64,000 bases of DNA from Typhlomys cinereus (taxonomy: Eukaryota > Chordata > Mammalia > Rodentia > Platacanthomyidae). Both the position numbers and the translations under genes were made by a program. Of this stretch, positions 11,884-23,935 are shown one piece after another. The notes beneath the pieces were generated by a model, which ran no database searches, was not told where the DNA came from, and was given only the letters and a program-made list of their open reading frames with translations. The stretch spans positions 1 through 64,000 of the forward strand of contig JALPQD010000925.1 of assembly GCA_023101885.1 (NCBI GenBank). Reading direction: 5' to 3'. The number at the start of each line of letters is the position of its first letter. Positions within the stretch are counted from its first letter, which is position 1.

Positions 11884-13785
11884 AAAGAATTGCTTTGGGA
11901 TTTTAATTGGTATAACATTGAATTTGTATATTGCCTTTAGTAGGATGGTCATTTTTACAATGTTGATTCTGCCAATCCAGGAATATGGGAGGTCTTTCTA
12001 CCTTCTGGTGTCTTCGGCAATTTCTTTCTTGAAGGCTTTAAAGTTTTCATTGTAAAAGTCTTTTACTTCCTTGGTTAGGTTTATACCAAGGTATTTCATT
12101 TTTTTAGGGGCTATAGTAAATGGGATTGTTTCTCTCAAGGCTTTTCCACTTCTTTCATTCTGGGCATATAGGAAGGCCTCTGATTTTTGCACCTTTATTT
12201 TGTATCCAGCCACCCTGCTGAACTTCTCAATTAGTTCCAGGAGCTTCCAGGTGGAGTTTTTGGGATCACTCAGGTATAAGATCATGTCATCTGCAAATAG
12301 TGATAGTTTGACTTCTTCCTTGCCGATTTGAATCCCTCTTATGTCCCTTTCTTGTCTTATGGCTTCAGCTAAGACTTCAAGTACAATATGAATAGAAGTG
12401 GTGAGAAGACAGCCTTGTATATTTCCTGATCGAAGTGGGAATGCTTCCAATTGTTCCCCATTGAGCATAATCCTTGCTGTGGGCTTGTTGTATACAGCTT
12501 TTATTATATTGATAAAGGTTCTTTCCATTCCTACTGTCTCTAGCATTTTGATCATAAAAGGACATTGGATCTTGTCAAAAGCTTTTTCTGCATCTATCGA
12601 GAGTATCATGTGGTCTTGGACTTTGGACTGGTTTACATGATGAATTACATTTATTGATTTGCGTATGTTGAACCAACCTTGTGTGCTGGGGATGAAGCCT
12701 ACTTGGTCCCCGTGAATAATCTTTTGATATGTTTTTGAATCCAATTTCTAAGACTTTGTTGAGAATCTTTGCGTCTGTGTTCATCAGAGAGATCAGCCTA
12801 TAGTTTTCTTTTTTACGCGAATCTTTATTAGGTTTTGTGATTAAGACGATATTAGCTTCATAGAAGGAATTTGGTAGTGTTCCTTCCTTTGTTATTTCAT
12901 GGAACAGTTTAAGGAGTATTGGTGTTATTAACTCCTTAAATGTCTGGTGGAACTCTGGGTTGAATCCTTCTGGTCCAGGACATTTTTTGAGGGAAGATTC
13001 GAGATTACTTCTTCAATTTCCTTATATGTTATAGGACTATTTAAATAATTCACAACTTCCTGATTCAATTTAGATAGGTTGTGTTTACTTAGAAAATCAA
13101 CCATCTCTTTGTGTTGTCAAACTTCCCTGAGTATAAGTTTTTGAGATATGATGTTATATTCTCTGGATTTCTTGGGTATCAGTAGTGATAACTCCATGTT
13201 CATTTCTAATTTTGTTAATTTGGGATTCTCTCTCTTTGCTTTTGGTTAATTTAGCTAGGGGTGTATCAATCTTATTGATTTTTTCAAAGAACCAGCTTTT
13301 TGACTGGTTGATTTTTCTCTATCGTTTTCTTAATCCCGATTTCATATATTTCTCCCCTTATTTTGCTAATTTCCTCTCTTCTACTACTTTTGGGATCAGA
13401 TTGCTCAAGTTTCTGTAAAGCCTTAAGCTGCATCGTTAAGTTGTTTATTTCTGATGTTTCCATTTTTTCGATGTAGGCATTAAGAGCTATGAACTTACCT
13501 CTTAGGACAGCTTTCATTGTGTCCTAGAGATTTTGGTAAGTTGTATTTTCATTATTGTTCACGTTCAGGAAATCTTGAATTTCCTTTTTAATTTCATCCT
13601 GAATCCAGTTCTCATTCAGCATCATAGTGTTAAGTTTCCAGGAGTTAGTGTATTTTCTGTTGTTTGATGTGTTGTGGATGTCCAGCTTTAGGCCGTGGTG
13701 GTCTGATAAGGCACAGGTTAGAATTTCAACTTTTTTATATGTGAGATTCATTTTGTGGCTCAATATGTGATCTATTTTTATATAA

Positions 13786-15770
13786 CAAATTTTTATTATT
13801 ATTTCAGCTCATACAAACTTAATACGTACACCAGTTCCTCTCTCCCTCCTCCTTCCCCCCAAGCCTCCTGCTCCTCCTGCCCTCACCCCTCCCGCCCCAT
13901 CCCCCCGTGCCTCCCACCCCGATTCCCAGAGTCCTTCCTTGTGCATGCCTGACTCTCCTCTGGGCCCTCCTCTCCGATGACGTACAAGGACAAAGTGTCA
14001 TTTCCATGAACCCCTTCCTGTGTTCCCCTTAAGCATAGGAACACTACTGTGGCTGTCAATCCTTTGCTTCCAAGGATCTTGGTGCCTTTAGCAGATGCTA
14101 GAATTTGTGAGGTCAATAGTGTATTGGACATTGCGCCGGGCATACAATGTCCAATTATGATTGCTTCGGCCCTAACGTGTGTGGAGTATCTTGCAAATCA
14201 TTGCTCCTCCCATCCTTTGCTCTTACACTCTTACCGCCCCTTCTCTGCAAATGTCCCTGAGCTCAGGATGGGGAGAGATTAGTCTGGCCTAGTTCTAGGT
14301 GGTTGATATAGAGTCTCTGAAGTTCTGGATAGTGGTTTGTTGATTTTCTTTTGCAGTTTTGTTGCTCCTGTAATGCCCTTCACTCCATCGTGATGGGCAC
14401 TGTATGTCACCCCCTGGCCAGAGACAGAAAGCTGTTAAACTGGAGTCTTATTATAAGAGCACTTCAAGGGTAGATGTAATACTTATACCCAAATTGGAAT
14501 CGCAGGGTCATATGGCGTTAGGCAATGGGAGGGGTCAATCACCCATTTGCAAAATGGTTACTTTTTAATCTGCGGACTATATGCCCTCCCCTTCTGGTGA
14601 GTTCATATCCCTTTAGTTGTAAATGATCAGGAACGAATCGTGAACTTGACTAGGTGTCACATTACTTTCTTGCAGTCCTTGATGGAGGCCTATTTTCTCT
14701 ACTGTAACATGGTCACTTCTCTCCTTGTTTCTGATGTGGCCCTCCTACCCCATCCTTCCTGTTCTTAATCCTTGCAATTACTGTAGGTAATACATAGATT
14801 TACCTATGAGTGTCTCAAGATGGGCTGGGTGGGTTTGGTATTAGGAGCCACCTATTAGGGAGTACATACGGCGCTTAATTTTCTGGGTCTGGGATACTTC
14901 ACTTAATATAATTGTTTCTAATGACATCCATTTCCTAGCAAATTCCAGTAATTAATCATTTTTGATGGCTGAGTAGTACTCCATTGCATAGATGTACCAC
15001 AGTTTCCTTATCCACTCGTCAACTGTTGGACATTTGGGTTGATTCCATGTCTTTGTTATTGTAAACAGTGCTGCTATGAACATGGTCGTGCTTGTTCTAT
15101 CAAGGTAAATTTTTGCTGTATGCGGTTATTCCCAAAAGTGGAATAGCAGGGTCATATGGCATTTCAATCTTTAATTTCTTTAAGAATCTCCAGACGGCTC
15201 GCCAGAGTGGCTACATGAGCCTGCATTCCCACCAGCAATGTAGGAGAGTTCCCCTCTCTCCACATCCTCTCCAGCATTTGATGTTGTTTGTATTGTGGAT
15301 TTTTGCCATCCTGACCAGGGTGAGATGATATCTCAGGGAAGTTTTGATTTGCATTTCCCTGATGTTTAAAGAAGTGGAACATTTTTTAAGATATTTGTTA
15401 GACATTTTAATTCCATAACTGGTAAAATTTCTTTTGAGTTCGAGGGCCCATTTTTTAATTGGGCCATTGGTTTCCTTGGTGTTTAGTTTTCTAAGTTCTT
15501 TGTGCACTCTGGATAATAGAGCTCCATCAGATATGTGGTTAGTGAAGATTTTCTTCCATTCTGTGGGTTGCCTTTGAGCTCGTGTTACAATCTCTTTATC
15601 TGAAAAGAAGCTCTTTAATTTCACAAGATCCCAACTGCTGAGAGTTGGTAGCAGTGACTGTGCCATTGGATGTCTGTTGAGGAACTGTTGGCCTAGCCCA
15701 GTCAGATCGAGGGAGTTCCCTACCCTTTCAACTATGGTTTTTATAGTCTCTGGCCATAAATCAATGTCCC
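13786..15770 (-). mobile_element. L1 retrotransposon 3' piece (L1-b)
   Basis: On the minus strand it holds the ORF2 C-terminal third (open 15211-15666) and a full 3' UTR ending in an AATAATAAAAA-type tail at about 13790. It abuts the truncated 5' end of L1-a on one side and L1-c on the other. The 5' truncation junction is near 15770 (cccggga). Confidence 0.88.
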
Positions 15771-17075
15771 GGGACCATTTTTTAATTGGGCCATTTATCT
15801 CAGTTTTATAAGTTCTTTGTGCATTCTGGATAACGTGAAGAATTTATCCCATTCTCTGGGTTGCCTTTCTGCTCAGTTTACAATCTCTTTATCTGAACAG
15901 AAGTTCTCTAATTTCATAAGATCCTATTTGTTGAGTGTTGGTTCTAGTGACTGTGTTATTCAATTTCTGTTTAGGCACTATTGGCCTAACCCAATCAGCT
16001 TAAGGGAGTTCCTTAGCCTTTCAACTAGGGTTTTTATAGTCTCTGGTCTAATATTAAAGTCCTTGACCCATTTGGAATTAGTTTTTGTTTATGGTGACAA
16101 GTATGGGTCCTGTTTAAATCTTCTGCATGCAATCATCCACTTTTGTCAGCACCAGTAGTTGAAGATGCTGTTATTTTTCCATTGAATTTTTTGGGGCCCT
16201 TTGTCAAAGGTCAAATAGCTGTAATTGTGTGGGCTTCTATGTGGGTCTTCAACTCTTATCCATTGATATACATGTCTATCTTGGAGCCAGTACCAGGCTG
16301 TTTTTATTACTATGGATTTATAGTGTAGATTAAAGTTTGGTATGGTGATATCTCCAGCAGTGTTTTTGTTACTCAGGATTGTTTTTGCTATCCTGGGCCT
16401 TTTGTGCTTCCATATGTATTTTAAGATTGTTTGGTCAATTTGTTTAAAGAATTGCTTGGAAATTTTGATTGGTATAGCATTGAATCTATGTATTGCTTTT
16501 GCTGGGATGGTTATTTTTATGATGTTGAGTCTGCCGATCCAGGAGCATAGGAGGTTTTCCACCTTCTGGTGTCTTCTGACATTTTTCTTTAGGGTTTTAA
16601 AGTTTTCATTGTAAAGGTCTCTCACTTCTTTGGTCAGGTTTATATCAAGGTATTTCTTTTTTTAGGGGCTATAGTAAATGGAATTGTTTCTTATGTCTTT
16701 TTCACTTTTTTCATCCTGGGCATATTGGAAAGCCACTGATTTTGTATCCTGCCACCCTGCTGAACTTTTGTATTAGTTCCAGGAATTTCCTGGTGGAGTT
16801 TTTGGGATCACTCAGGTATAAGATGTCATCTGCAAATAGGGATAGCTTGACTTCTTCCTTGCCGATTTGAATCCCTCTTATGTCCCTTTCTTGTCTTATG
16901 GCTCCAACTAAGACTTCAAGTACAATATTGAATAGAAGTGGTGAGAGTGGACAGCCTTGTCTAGTTCCTGATGAAAGGGGACTGCTTCAAGGTTTTCCCC
17001 ATTGAGTATATCCTTGCTGTTGGCTTGTTGTATACAGCTTTTATTATATTGACAAAGGTTCCTTTCATTCCAACT
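15771..17075 (-). mobile_element. Older L1 ORF2 piece (L1-c)
   Basis: This is a minus-strand ORF2 RT to C-terminal segment more diverged from L1-a and L1-b; 16146-16625 is open. It is truncated at both ends. Its 5' junction with PRAME intron sequence lies near 17075, about 44 bp before P2 exon 2. The same junction is present at 61205 next to P6. Confidence 0.88.
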
Positions 17076-19811
17076 GGATACTGACAAACTTTTGAAACAT
17101 TTATCTCTTGTGCCCACAGGTGGTGGGCACAGGTGGTGGAAATTACGAGTGGTCGATTGCGGGATATGCACCACCACTTCTGGGAGATCTGGGGTGGAGC
17201 TCATGGCAGCGGGAGCTCACCTCAGGTCACTCCCAAGAAGGTACCAGGAGAGGACTGCCCACTATCTGGAGAGAAGCAACTCCTGAAGATGATAGCTGAC
17301 CTTTACCTGTATACTCCCAAGCTGGATGGTTATCACACACTCCTCTTACAGTGGGCCCAGCTGAGGAAAGATTCCCTGCAGCTGTGGTTCAGGAAGGTGC
17401 AAGTTTGGAATGTGCCCAAGTTCACTGCCATAGAGGTCCTGAAGGTTTGTGAGGCAGACTCCACCCAGTTGGAACTGAGTACAGGCTGGAGTCTGTCTGT
17501 CCTGGCTCATTTTGCACCTCACCTGGCCGGATGAGAAATCTTTGCAAACTTTTTGTCCATGGAATCTACAAGAATACAGCCAAAGCTGCAGACAGTACAC
17601 AGCGTTGGAGAAGAAATGTGTCACCACTTTCATCTCTCAGCTTCCCAAACTAGACCACCTCCAGCATCTCTGTATGAGTGATGTCTACTTTCTCAAGGGT
17701 CACCTGCACAGGATGCTCAGGTAAGGATGGTTGGAGAGCTGCAGACCAGAGGAAACTTCCTTTAATGCCATGCAGCTTAGCCACACTTAATGTCTGGCAG
17801 CCAAATAGCTCTGATCGGGCTTCAGAATCTGGAAGGTTTTAGCAGGGCTTGTCTCCAACCTACTTGAATCTTGTTCACCCATCATCCCTGCTGTGTACTA
17901 GAGGGTTTTGTGACCAGCATCCTGCTAAAGGATCAGATCTAGAGGGTGAGTTTTGAGCTCCTCCTTCAAAAGTCTCTCTTAGTAAAGGGCTGGATCCAGA
18001 GAAGAGCAGAGGCCAGTAGGAGAGGCTTCACACGTGCATGTTCACTCAGGTGTGCTCTGTGCTCAGCAGCTGTGGGGGTGTGTGGGGGGGGGGGGTCAGC
18101 AGCCTGCCTCTGTGTTTCCCATCTAGGCTGCTTTCATAAGGCAGGGTGTGACCTGATGGAAAATTCATGCCCCTGGGTTTGTGGGTGGGGAGGCAGTGGT
18201 GAAGACTGAACCTTTGGGACAGAGGCCACCCTGCAAGCCCCGGACCACACCCCAGGGACATTTCCAGGTCTTGCCTGGTCTTGTCCTTGCTGCTTGTGGC
18301 TCACTGGCCTCGTGGGTCTAGCAGTAGGGTCTGAAAGCCACAGAGTAATGGAATGAGCCAGCCCCACAGGATGGTGACAGACTTTAGCTCAGAGTGGGAG
18401 GCTTCAGTTAGCCAATTCCAGAATGCATCCTAGATTCTGACCTCTACCACTTTGTCTGGCCAAGTGATCTGTTCTCCCTCAATGATAGTAAACTCATCAA
18501 CACTCCAAATACCATGATCTCTTTCTATCTCCCTAGGCGACTGCAGACCTTCCTGGAAACCTTCTCCATCGTGGACTGCCAGCTTTTACAATCGGACTTG
18601 AATACTTGTCTATATGCCAGAGCCTCAGCCAGCTCAAACACCTTACCCTGAACTGTAATGTTATCTGATTTGTGTTTAAAGCTCTGGGAGTTCTCTTGGA
18701 GAGAGTTGCCACCACTCTACAAAGCTTGGATTTGGAGGATTGTCGGATGGGAGACTCCCAGCTCAGGGTCCTCCTGCCTGCCCTGAGCCAGTGCTGCCAG
18801 CTCACTGAGGTCAATTTCTGGGAGAATGACATCTCCATGCCTGTCCTCAGGGACCTTCTGCAGCACATGGCCCAGCTGAGCCAGCTGACCCATGAGCTCT
18901 ACCCTGCCCCTCTGGAGTGCTACAATGTACTAGGTGACGTCATCCCAGAGAGATTTGCTCAGATTTGTCCTGAGCTCATGTATGCACTCAAGAACATGAG
19001 GCAGCCCAAGACCATCTGCTTTGCTACTGACATCTGCCTTGCCTGTTATCAGTGTTGTACCTATAACCTGGAGACCAGATTTTGTCTTTGTTGGCAGTAA
19101 TAGGAACTGAGTGAATTCTGGAACCTGAGAAATGAAAGCCAAGTCACATCAAGTTGACAAAGCACATGGCTCAGAGGTTAAAGTACATTCTGGATAACCT
19201 GGGAACCAGTGGACCATTGGACAGGTATCTTGGAGTCAGAAAGACAGCACTGAGGTTCTCCATGCTGCTCTTGGCAGGACATGTGAATGAGGGATTTCTC
19301 CTGAATGGTCATTGAAACTGGTTTACACCCTGTAAGTTTGGATGCTCACATCTGGTTCTCCTTGGTCATGAGCATGAGTTCTAGTTTCAAGGTCAGAAGA
19401 ACCCTGTGGCTGAAGGGATGGAGGCAACACCCATGATGTGTGACCAGTGAGGCTGAGGACCAAGGCCTCTGTCTTTGAAGTAAACTGGAATTATTCTGAC
19501 CTCTCTTCCATTCCTCCTTCCTGCCTGGGCATCTGTGACAAAGCACTTGTGTGTGCATTGGGCTCTGTGCCCACATAAAGAAAGCAATGCAGACCTCCTG
19601 TGCTAGAAAGGAGGTTTGAAGAGGGCCAGGAGGTGCGTAGGTGTTGGTGGTGCTGTAGACCCACAAACAGTCACTCTCCTGGCCTAAGGGTTGACTGCAC
19701 CTAAGTAGGGCTCAGTTCCTCATTGTGATCTCTCTTTATCTTGCTGATATTTGGGATAAGGAGAAGGCTGAGATACCATTGATGCTCCTCCTGAGTTTAT
19801 AATTAGGTAGC
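16450..19811 (+). repeat. Recent direct segmental duplication, copy 1
   Basis: This is homologous in the same orientation to 60561-64000, including part of L1-c, the L1/PRAME junction, PRAME exons 2-3, the intron and the 3' flank. Differences are dominated by short deletions in this copy. The duplicate continues past the window end. Confidence 0.93.
17115..19100 (+). pseudogene. PRAME-family gene P2 (palindrome spacer), disrupted
   Basis: Exon 2 runs from the cacag acceptor (17119 or 17132) to 17720. Exon 3 is 18537-19100 with stop TAA at 19098-19100. Exon 1 is not present: upstream is a 44 bp intron remnant and then L1. Compared with P6, exon 2 lacks 6 nt in total (near 17158, 17465, 17529 and 17593) and exon 3 lacks 4 nt (near 18602, 18655 and 18684), giving several frameshifts. 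The rest is nearly identical. Exon 3 keeps the family signature ELYPAPLECY and a cysteine-rich C-terminus (ICLACYQCCTYN). The acceptor is tandemly duplicated (cccacaggtgg, then gggcacaggtgg). It is either a 5'-truncated pseudogene or an intact copy with consensus deletions. Confidence 0.9.
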
Positions 19812-20586
19812 AATGAAAAATTTGCATCACCTTTTCCCTTTGTTGGTTTGTTTATTAAAACACAATTTAAAATTATTAAACCTACAGTGTGTTCCTCTGT
19901 CCCTGTGTCATTGTGTCCTGTTTCCACATACATGGCTCAACGTGACTCCCTACATCACTCTAAGCAAAAGGAAGAAGTTAAACAGAAGAGATGCTTTTGT
20001 CATCAAGTTAATTAGAGTTTCTATGTCTGAAGGCAAACCTGGAGACCTCAGTTAGATCCCCATAAGATACATGGTAGAAAAAGAAAACTCACTTCCAGAC
20101 ACCGTTTTCTAACTACCCTACCTTACAATGTGCTCGTTTGTACTTTCTTCCTGTTCCAGCACTCTTTTTCTCTCCTTAAATAAATGAGTGAATGAATCAA
20201 TCAATAAAAACCTAAATAAAGCAAAAAGTGATGGGTGATGCCCATTCAGACATCATTCACTCTGTGTGGTTGCTGGTAAAAGAAAGAGAAAGCAGATGTC
20301 CATGACAGCAAGGATCATTAAAAATGAAAACTCTAGGAAAAATGGTTTGGCTTTAAAAGGGAGAGAGTAGAGAAGTATTAGAATGAATGGAATAAAAGCT
20401 TCAAGTAGGCAGATGTAACGACCTACGCCATGCTCCTGAGCTTGGAATGATCTATGCCAGAGCGAATCCCATGAGACAAAGGGAGAATGTTGCTGTACAG
20501 TCGGTTCCAGTCTGGAAGTTCATGACTTCTGACACAAGTATGTGCCTGAACTCAGCAGACACTGGTCTGGGCAGCGCGGGGCAGGA
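19101..20586. other. Spacer DNA downstream of P2
   Basis: There is no gene. 19101-19811 matches the flank of P6 (63256-64000) with scattered deletions and one rearranged stretch near 19620-19660. 19850-20586 is AT-rich and shows no recognised family. Confidence 0.6.
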
Positions 20587-20624
20587 GGCACAAGAGATAA
20601 ATGTTTCAAAAGTTTGTCAGTATC

Positions 20625-21935
20625 CAGTTGGAATGGAAGGAACCTTTGTCAATATAATAAAAGCTGTATACAACAAGCCAACAGCAAGGATATACTCAAT
20701 GGGGAAAACCTTGAAGCAGTCCCCTTTCATCAGGAACTAGACAAGGCTGTCCACTCTCACCACTTCTATTCAATATTGTACTTGAAGTCTTAGTTGGAGC
20801 CATAAGACAAGAAAGGGACATAAGAGGGATTCAAATCGGCAAGGAAGAAGTCAAGCTATCCCTATTTGCAGATGACATGATCTTATACCTGAGTGATCCC
20901 AAAAACTCCACCAGGAAATTCCTGGAACTAATACAAAAGTTCAGCAGGGTGGCAGGATACAAAATCAGTGGCTTTCCAATATGCCCAGGATGAAAAAAGT
21001 GAAAAAGACATAAGAAACAATTCCATTTACTATAGCCCCTAAAAAAAGAAATACCTTGATATAAACCTGACCAAAGAAGTGAGAGACCTTTACAATGAAA
21101 ACTTTAAAACCCTAAAGAAAAATGTCAGAAGACACCAGAAGGTGGAAAACCTCCTATGCTCCTGGATCGGCAGACTCAACATCATAAAAATAACCATCCC
21201 AGCAAAAGCAATACATAGATTCAATGCTATACCAATCAAAATTTCCAAGCAATTCTTTAAACAAATTGACCAAACAATCTTAAAATACATATGGAAGCAC
21301 AAAAGGCCCAGGATAGCAAAAACAATCCTGAGTAACAAAAACACTGCTGGAGATATCACCATACCAAACTTTAATCTACACTATAAATCCATAGTAATAA
21401 AAACAGCCTGGTACTGGCTCCAAGATAGACATGTATATCAATGGATAAGAGTTGAAGACCCACATAGAAGCCCACACAATTACAGCTATTTGACCTTTGA
21501 CAAAGGGCCCCAAAAAATTCAATGGAAAAATAACAGCATCTTCAACTACTGGTGCTGACAAAAGTGGATGATTGCATGCAGAAGATTTAAACAGGACCCA
21601 TACTTGTCACCATAAACAAAAACTAATTCCAAATGGGTCAAGGACTTTAATATTAGACCAGAGACTATAAAACCCTAGTTGAAAGGCTAAGGAACTCCCT
21701 TAAGCTGATTGGGTTAGGCCAATAGTGCCTAAACAGAAATTGAATAACACAGTCACTAGAACCAACACTCAACAAATAGGATCTTATGAAATTAGAAATT
21801 AGAACTTCTGTTCAGATAAAGAGATTGTAAACTGAGCAGAAAGGCAACCCAGAGAATGGGATAAATTCTTCACGTTATCCAGAATGCACAAAGAACTTAT
21901 AAAACTGAGATAAATGGCCCAATTAAAAAATGGTC
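20625..21935 (+). mobile_element. Older L1 ORF2 piece (right-arm twin of L1-c)
   Basis: Reverse-complement copy of 15771-17075, with the LFADDM motif near 20860-20880 and the open stretch 21079-21558. It starts directly after the PRAME intron remnant at 20587-20624. Confidence 0.88.
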
Positions 21936-23935
21936 CCGGGACATTGATTTATGGCCAGAGACTATAAAAACCATAGTTGAAAGGGTAGGGAACTCCCTCG
22001 ATCTGACTGGGCTAGGCCAACAGTTCCTCAACAGACATCCAATGGCACAGTCACTGCTACCAACTCTCAGCAGTTGGGATCTTGTGAAATTAAAGAGCTT
22101 CTTTTCAGATAAAGAGATTGTAACACGAGCTCAAAGGCAACCCACAGAATGGAAGAAAATCTTCACTAACCACATATCTGATGGAGCTCTATTATCCAGA
22201 GTGCACAAAGAACTTAGAAAACTAAACACCAAGGAAACCAATGGCCCAATTAAAAAATGGGCCCTCGAACTCAAAAGAAATTTTACCAGTTATGGAATTA
22301 AAATGTCTAACAAATATCTTAAAAAATGTTCCACTTCTTTAAACATCAGGGAAATGCAAATCAAAACTTCCCTGAGATATCATCTCACCCTGGTCAGGAT
22401 GGCAAAAATCCACAATACAAACAACATCAAATGCTGGAGAGGAGGAGAGAGGGGAACTCTCCTACATTGCTGGTGGGAATGCAGGCTCATGTAGCCACTC
22501 TGGCGAGCCGTCTGGAGATTCTTAAAGAAATTAAAGATTGAAATGCCATATGACCCTGCTATTCCACTTTTGGGAATAACCGCATACAGCAAAAATTTAC
22601 CTTGATAGAACAAGCACGACCATGTTCATAGCAGCACTGTTTACAATAACAAAGACATGGAATCAACCCAAATGTCCAACAGTTGACGAGTGGATAAGGA
22701 AACTGTGGTACATCTATGCAATGGAGTACTACTCAGCCATCAAAAATGATTAATTACTGGAATTTGCTAGGAAATGGATGTCATTAGAAACAATTATATT
22801 AAGTGAAGTATCCCAGACCCAGAAAATTAAGCGCCGTATGTACTCCCTAATAGGTGGCTCCTAATACCAAACCCACCCAGCCCATCTTGAGACACTCATA
22901 GGTAAATCTATGTATTACCTACAGTAATTGCAAGGATTAAGAACAGGAAGGATGGGGTAGGAGGGCCACATCAGAAACAAGGAGAGAAGTGACCATGTTA
23001 CAGTAGAGAAAATAGGCCTCCATCAAGGACTGCAAGAAAGTAATGTGACACCTAGTCAAGTTCACGATTCGTTCCTGATCATTTACAACTAAAGGGATAT
23101 GAACTCACCAGAAGGGGAGGGCATATAGTCCGCAGATTAAAAAGTAACCATTTTGCAAATGGGTGATTGACCCCTCCCATTGCCTAACGCCATATGACCC
23201 TGCGATTCCAATTTTGGGTATAAGTATTACATCTACCCTTGAATGTGCTCTTATAATAAGACTCCAGTTTAACAGCTTTCTGTCTCTGGCCAGGGGGTGA
23301 CATACAGTGCCCATCACGATGGAGTGAAGGGCATTACAGGAGCAACAAAACTGCAAAAGAAAATCAACAAACCACTATCCAGAACTTCAGAGACTCTATA
23401 TCAACCACCTAGAACTAGGCCAGACTAATCTCTCCCCATCCTGAAGCTCAGGGACATTTGCAGAAGAAGGGGCGGTAAGAGTGTAAGAGCAAAAGGATGG
23501 GAGGAGCAATGATTTGCAAGATACTCCACACACGTTAGGGCCGAAGCAATCATAATTGGACATTGTATGCCCGGCGCAATGTCCAATACACTATTGACCT
23601 CACAAATTCTAGCATCTGCTAAAGGCACCAAGATCCTTGGAAGCAAAGGATTGACAGCCACAGTAGTGTTCCTATGCTTAAGGGGAACACAGGAAGGGGT
23701 TCATGGAAATGACACTTTGTCCTTGTACGTCATCGGAGAGGAGGGCCCAGAGGAGAGTCAGGCATGCACAAGGAAGGACTCTGGGAATCGGGGGGGAGGC
23801 ACGGGGGGATGGGGCGGGAGGGGTGAGGGCAGGAGGAGCAGGAGGCTTGGGGGGGAAGGAGGAGGGAGAGAGGGAACTGGTGTACGTATTAAGTTTGTAT
23901 GAGCTGAAATAATAATAAAAAATTTGTTATATAAA
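21936..23935 (+). mobile_element. L1 3' piece (right-arm twin of L1-b)
   Basis: Contains the ORF2 C-terminus (22042-22494) and a G-rich 3' UTR at 23780-23880. A 3 nt loss near 22441 removes one residue of the C-terminal cysteine motif compared with the left copy. Confidence 0.88.

Larger units (their letters stand above)
8921..13785 (-). mobile_element. L1 retrotransposon, 5'-truncated (L1-a)
   Basis: On the minus strand it runs from the ORF2 endonuclease tail (SDHHGLKLDI) through the reverse transcriptase to the cysteine-bearing C-terminus ([10 protein letters not shown]). The RT shows the [10 protein letters not shown] catalytic motif at about 12280-12310. A G-rich 3' UTR and a poly-A tail follow, the latter seen as a T-rich run at 8921-8951. 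ORF1 and the 5' UTR are absent, ORF2 is broken by frameshifts and stops, and two SINEs are inserted (10281-10588 and 11588-11883). The element is dead. Confidence 0.92.
1..17114 (+). repeat. Left arm of giant inverted repeat (palindrome)
   Basis: This arm is matched in reverse complement by 20587-37782. Paired positions sum to about 37,704 near the centre and 37,782 at the outer edge, so small net length differences accumulate along the arm. All interspersed repeats and the PRAME gene P1 are shared with the other arm at equivalent places. Position 1 still matches 37782, so the arm continues beyond the window. The inner end is exact: identity holds through position 17114 and then breaks. The arm was presumably made by one recent inverted duplication, or kept alike by gene conversion; the sequence does not say which. 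Confidence 0.97.
17115..20586. other. Palindrome spacer (3.47 kb)
   Basis: This is the unique centre between the two arms. It contains PRAME copy P2 (exons 2 and 3) and about 1.5 kb of downstream DNA. Its first 2.7 kb are also present as a direct copy at 61251-64000. The right-hand end, about 19850-20586, has no recognised gene or repeat. Confidence 0.9.

Noticed and set aside
11998..12744. 248-codon minus-strand frame with RT motif
   Set aside because: It is L1 ORF2 reverse transcriptase inside a truncated element, not a host gene or a bacterial retron.
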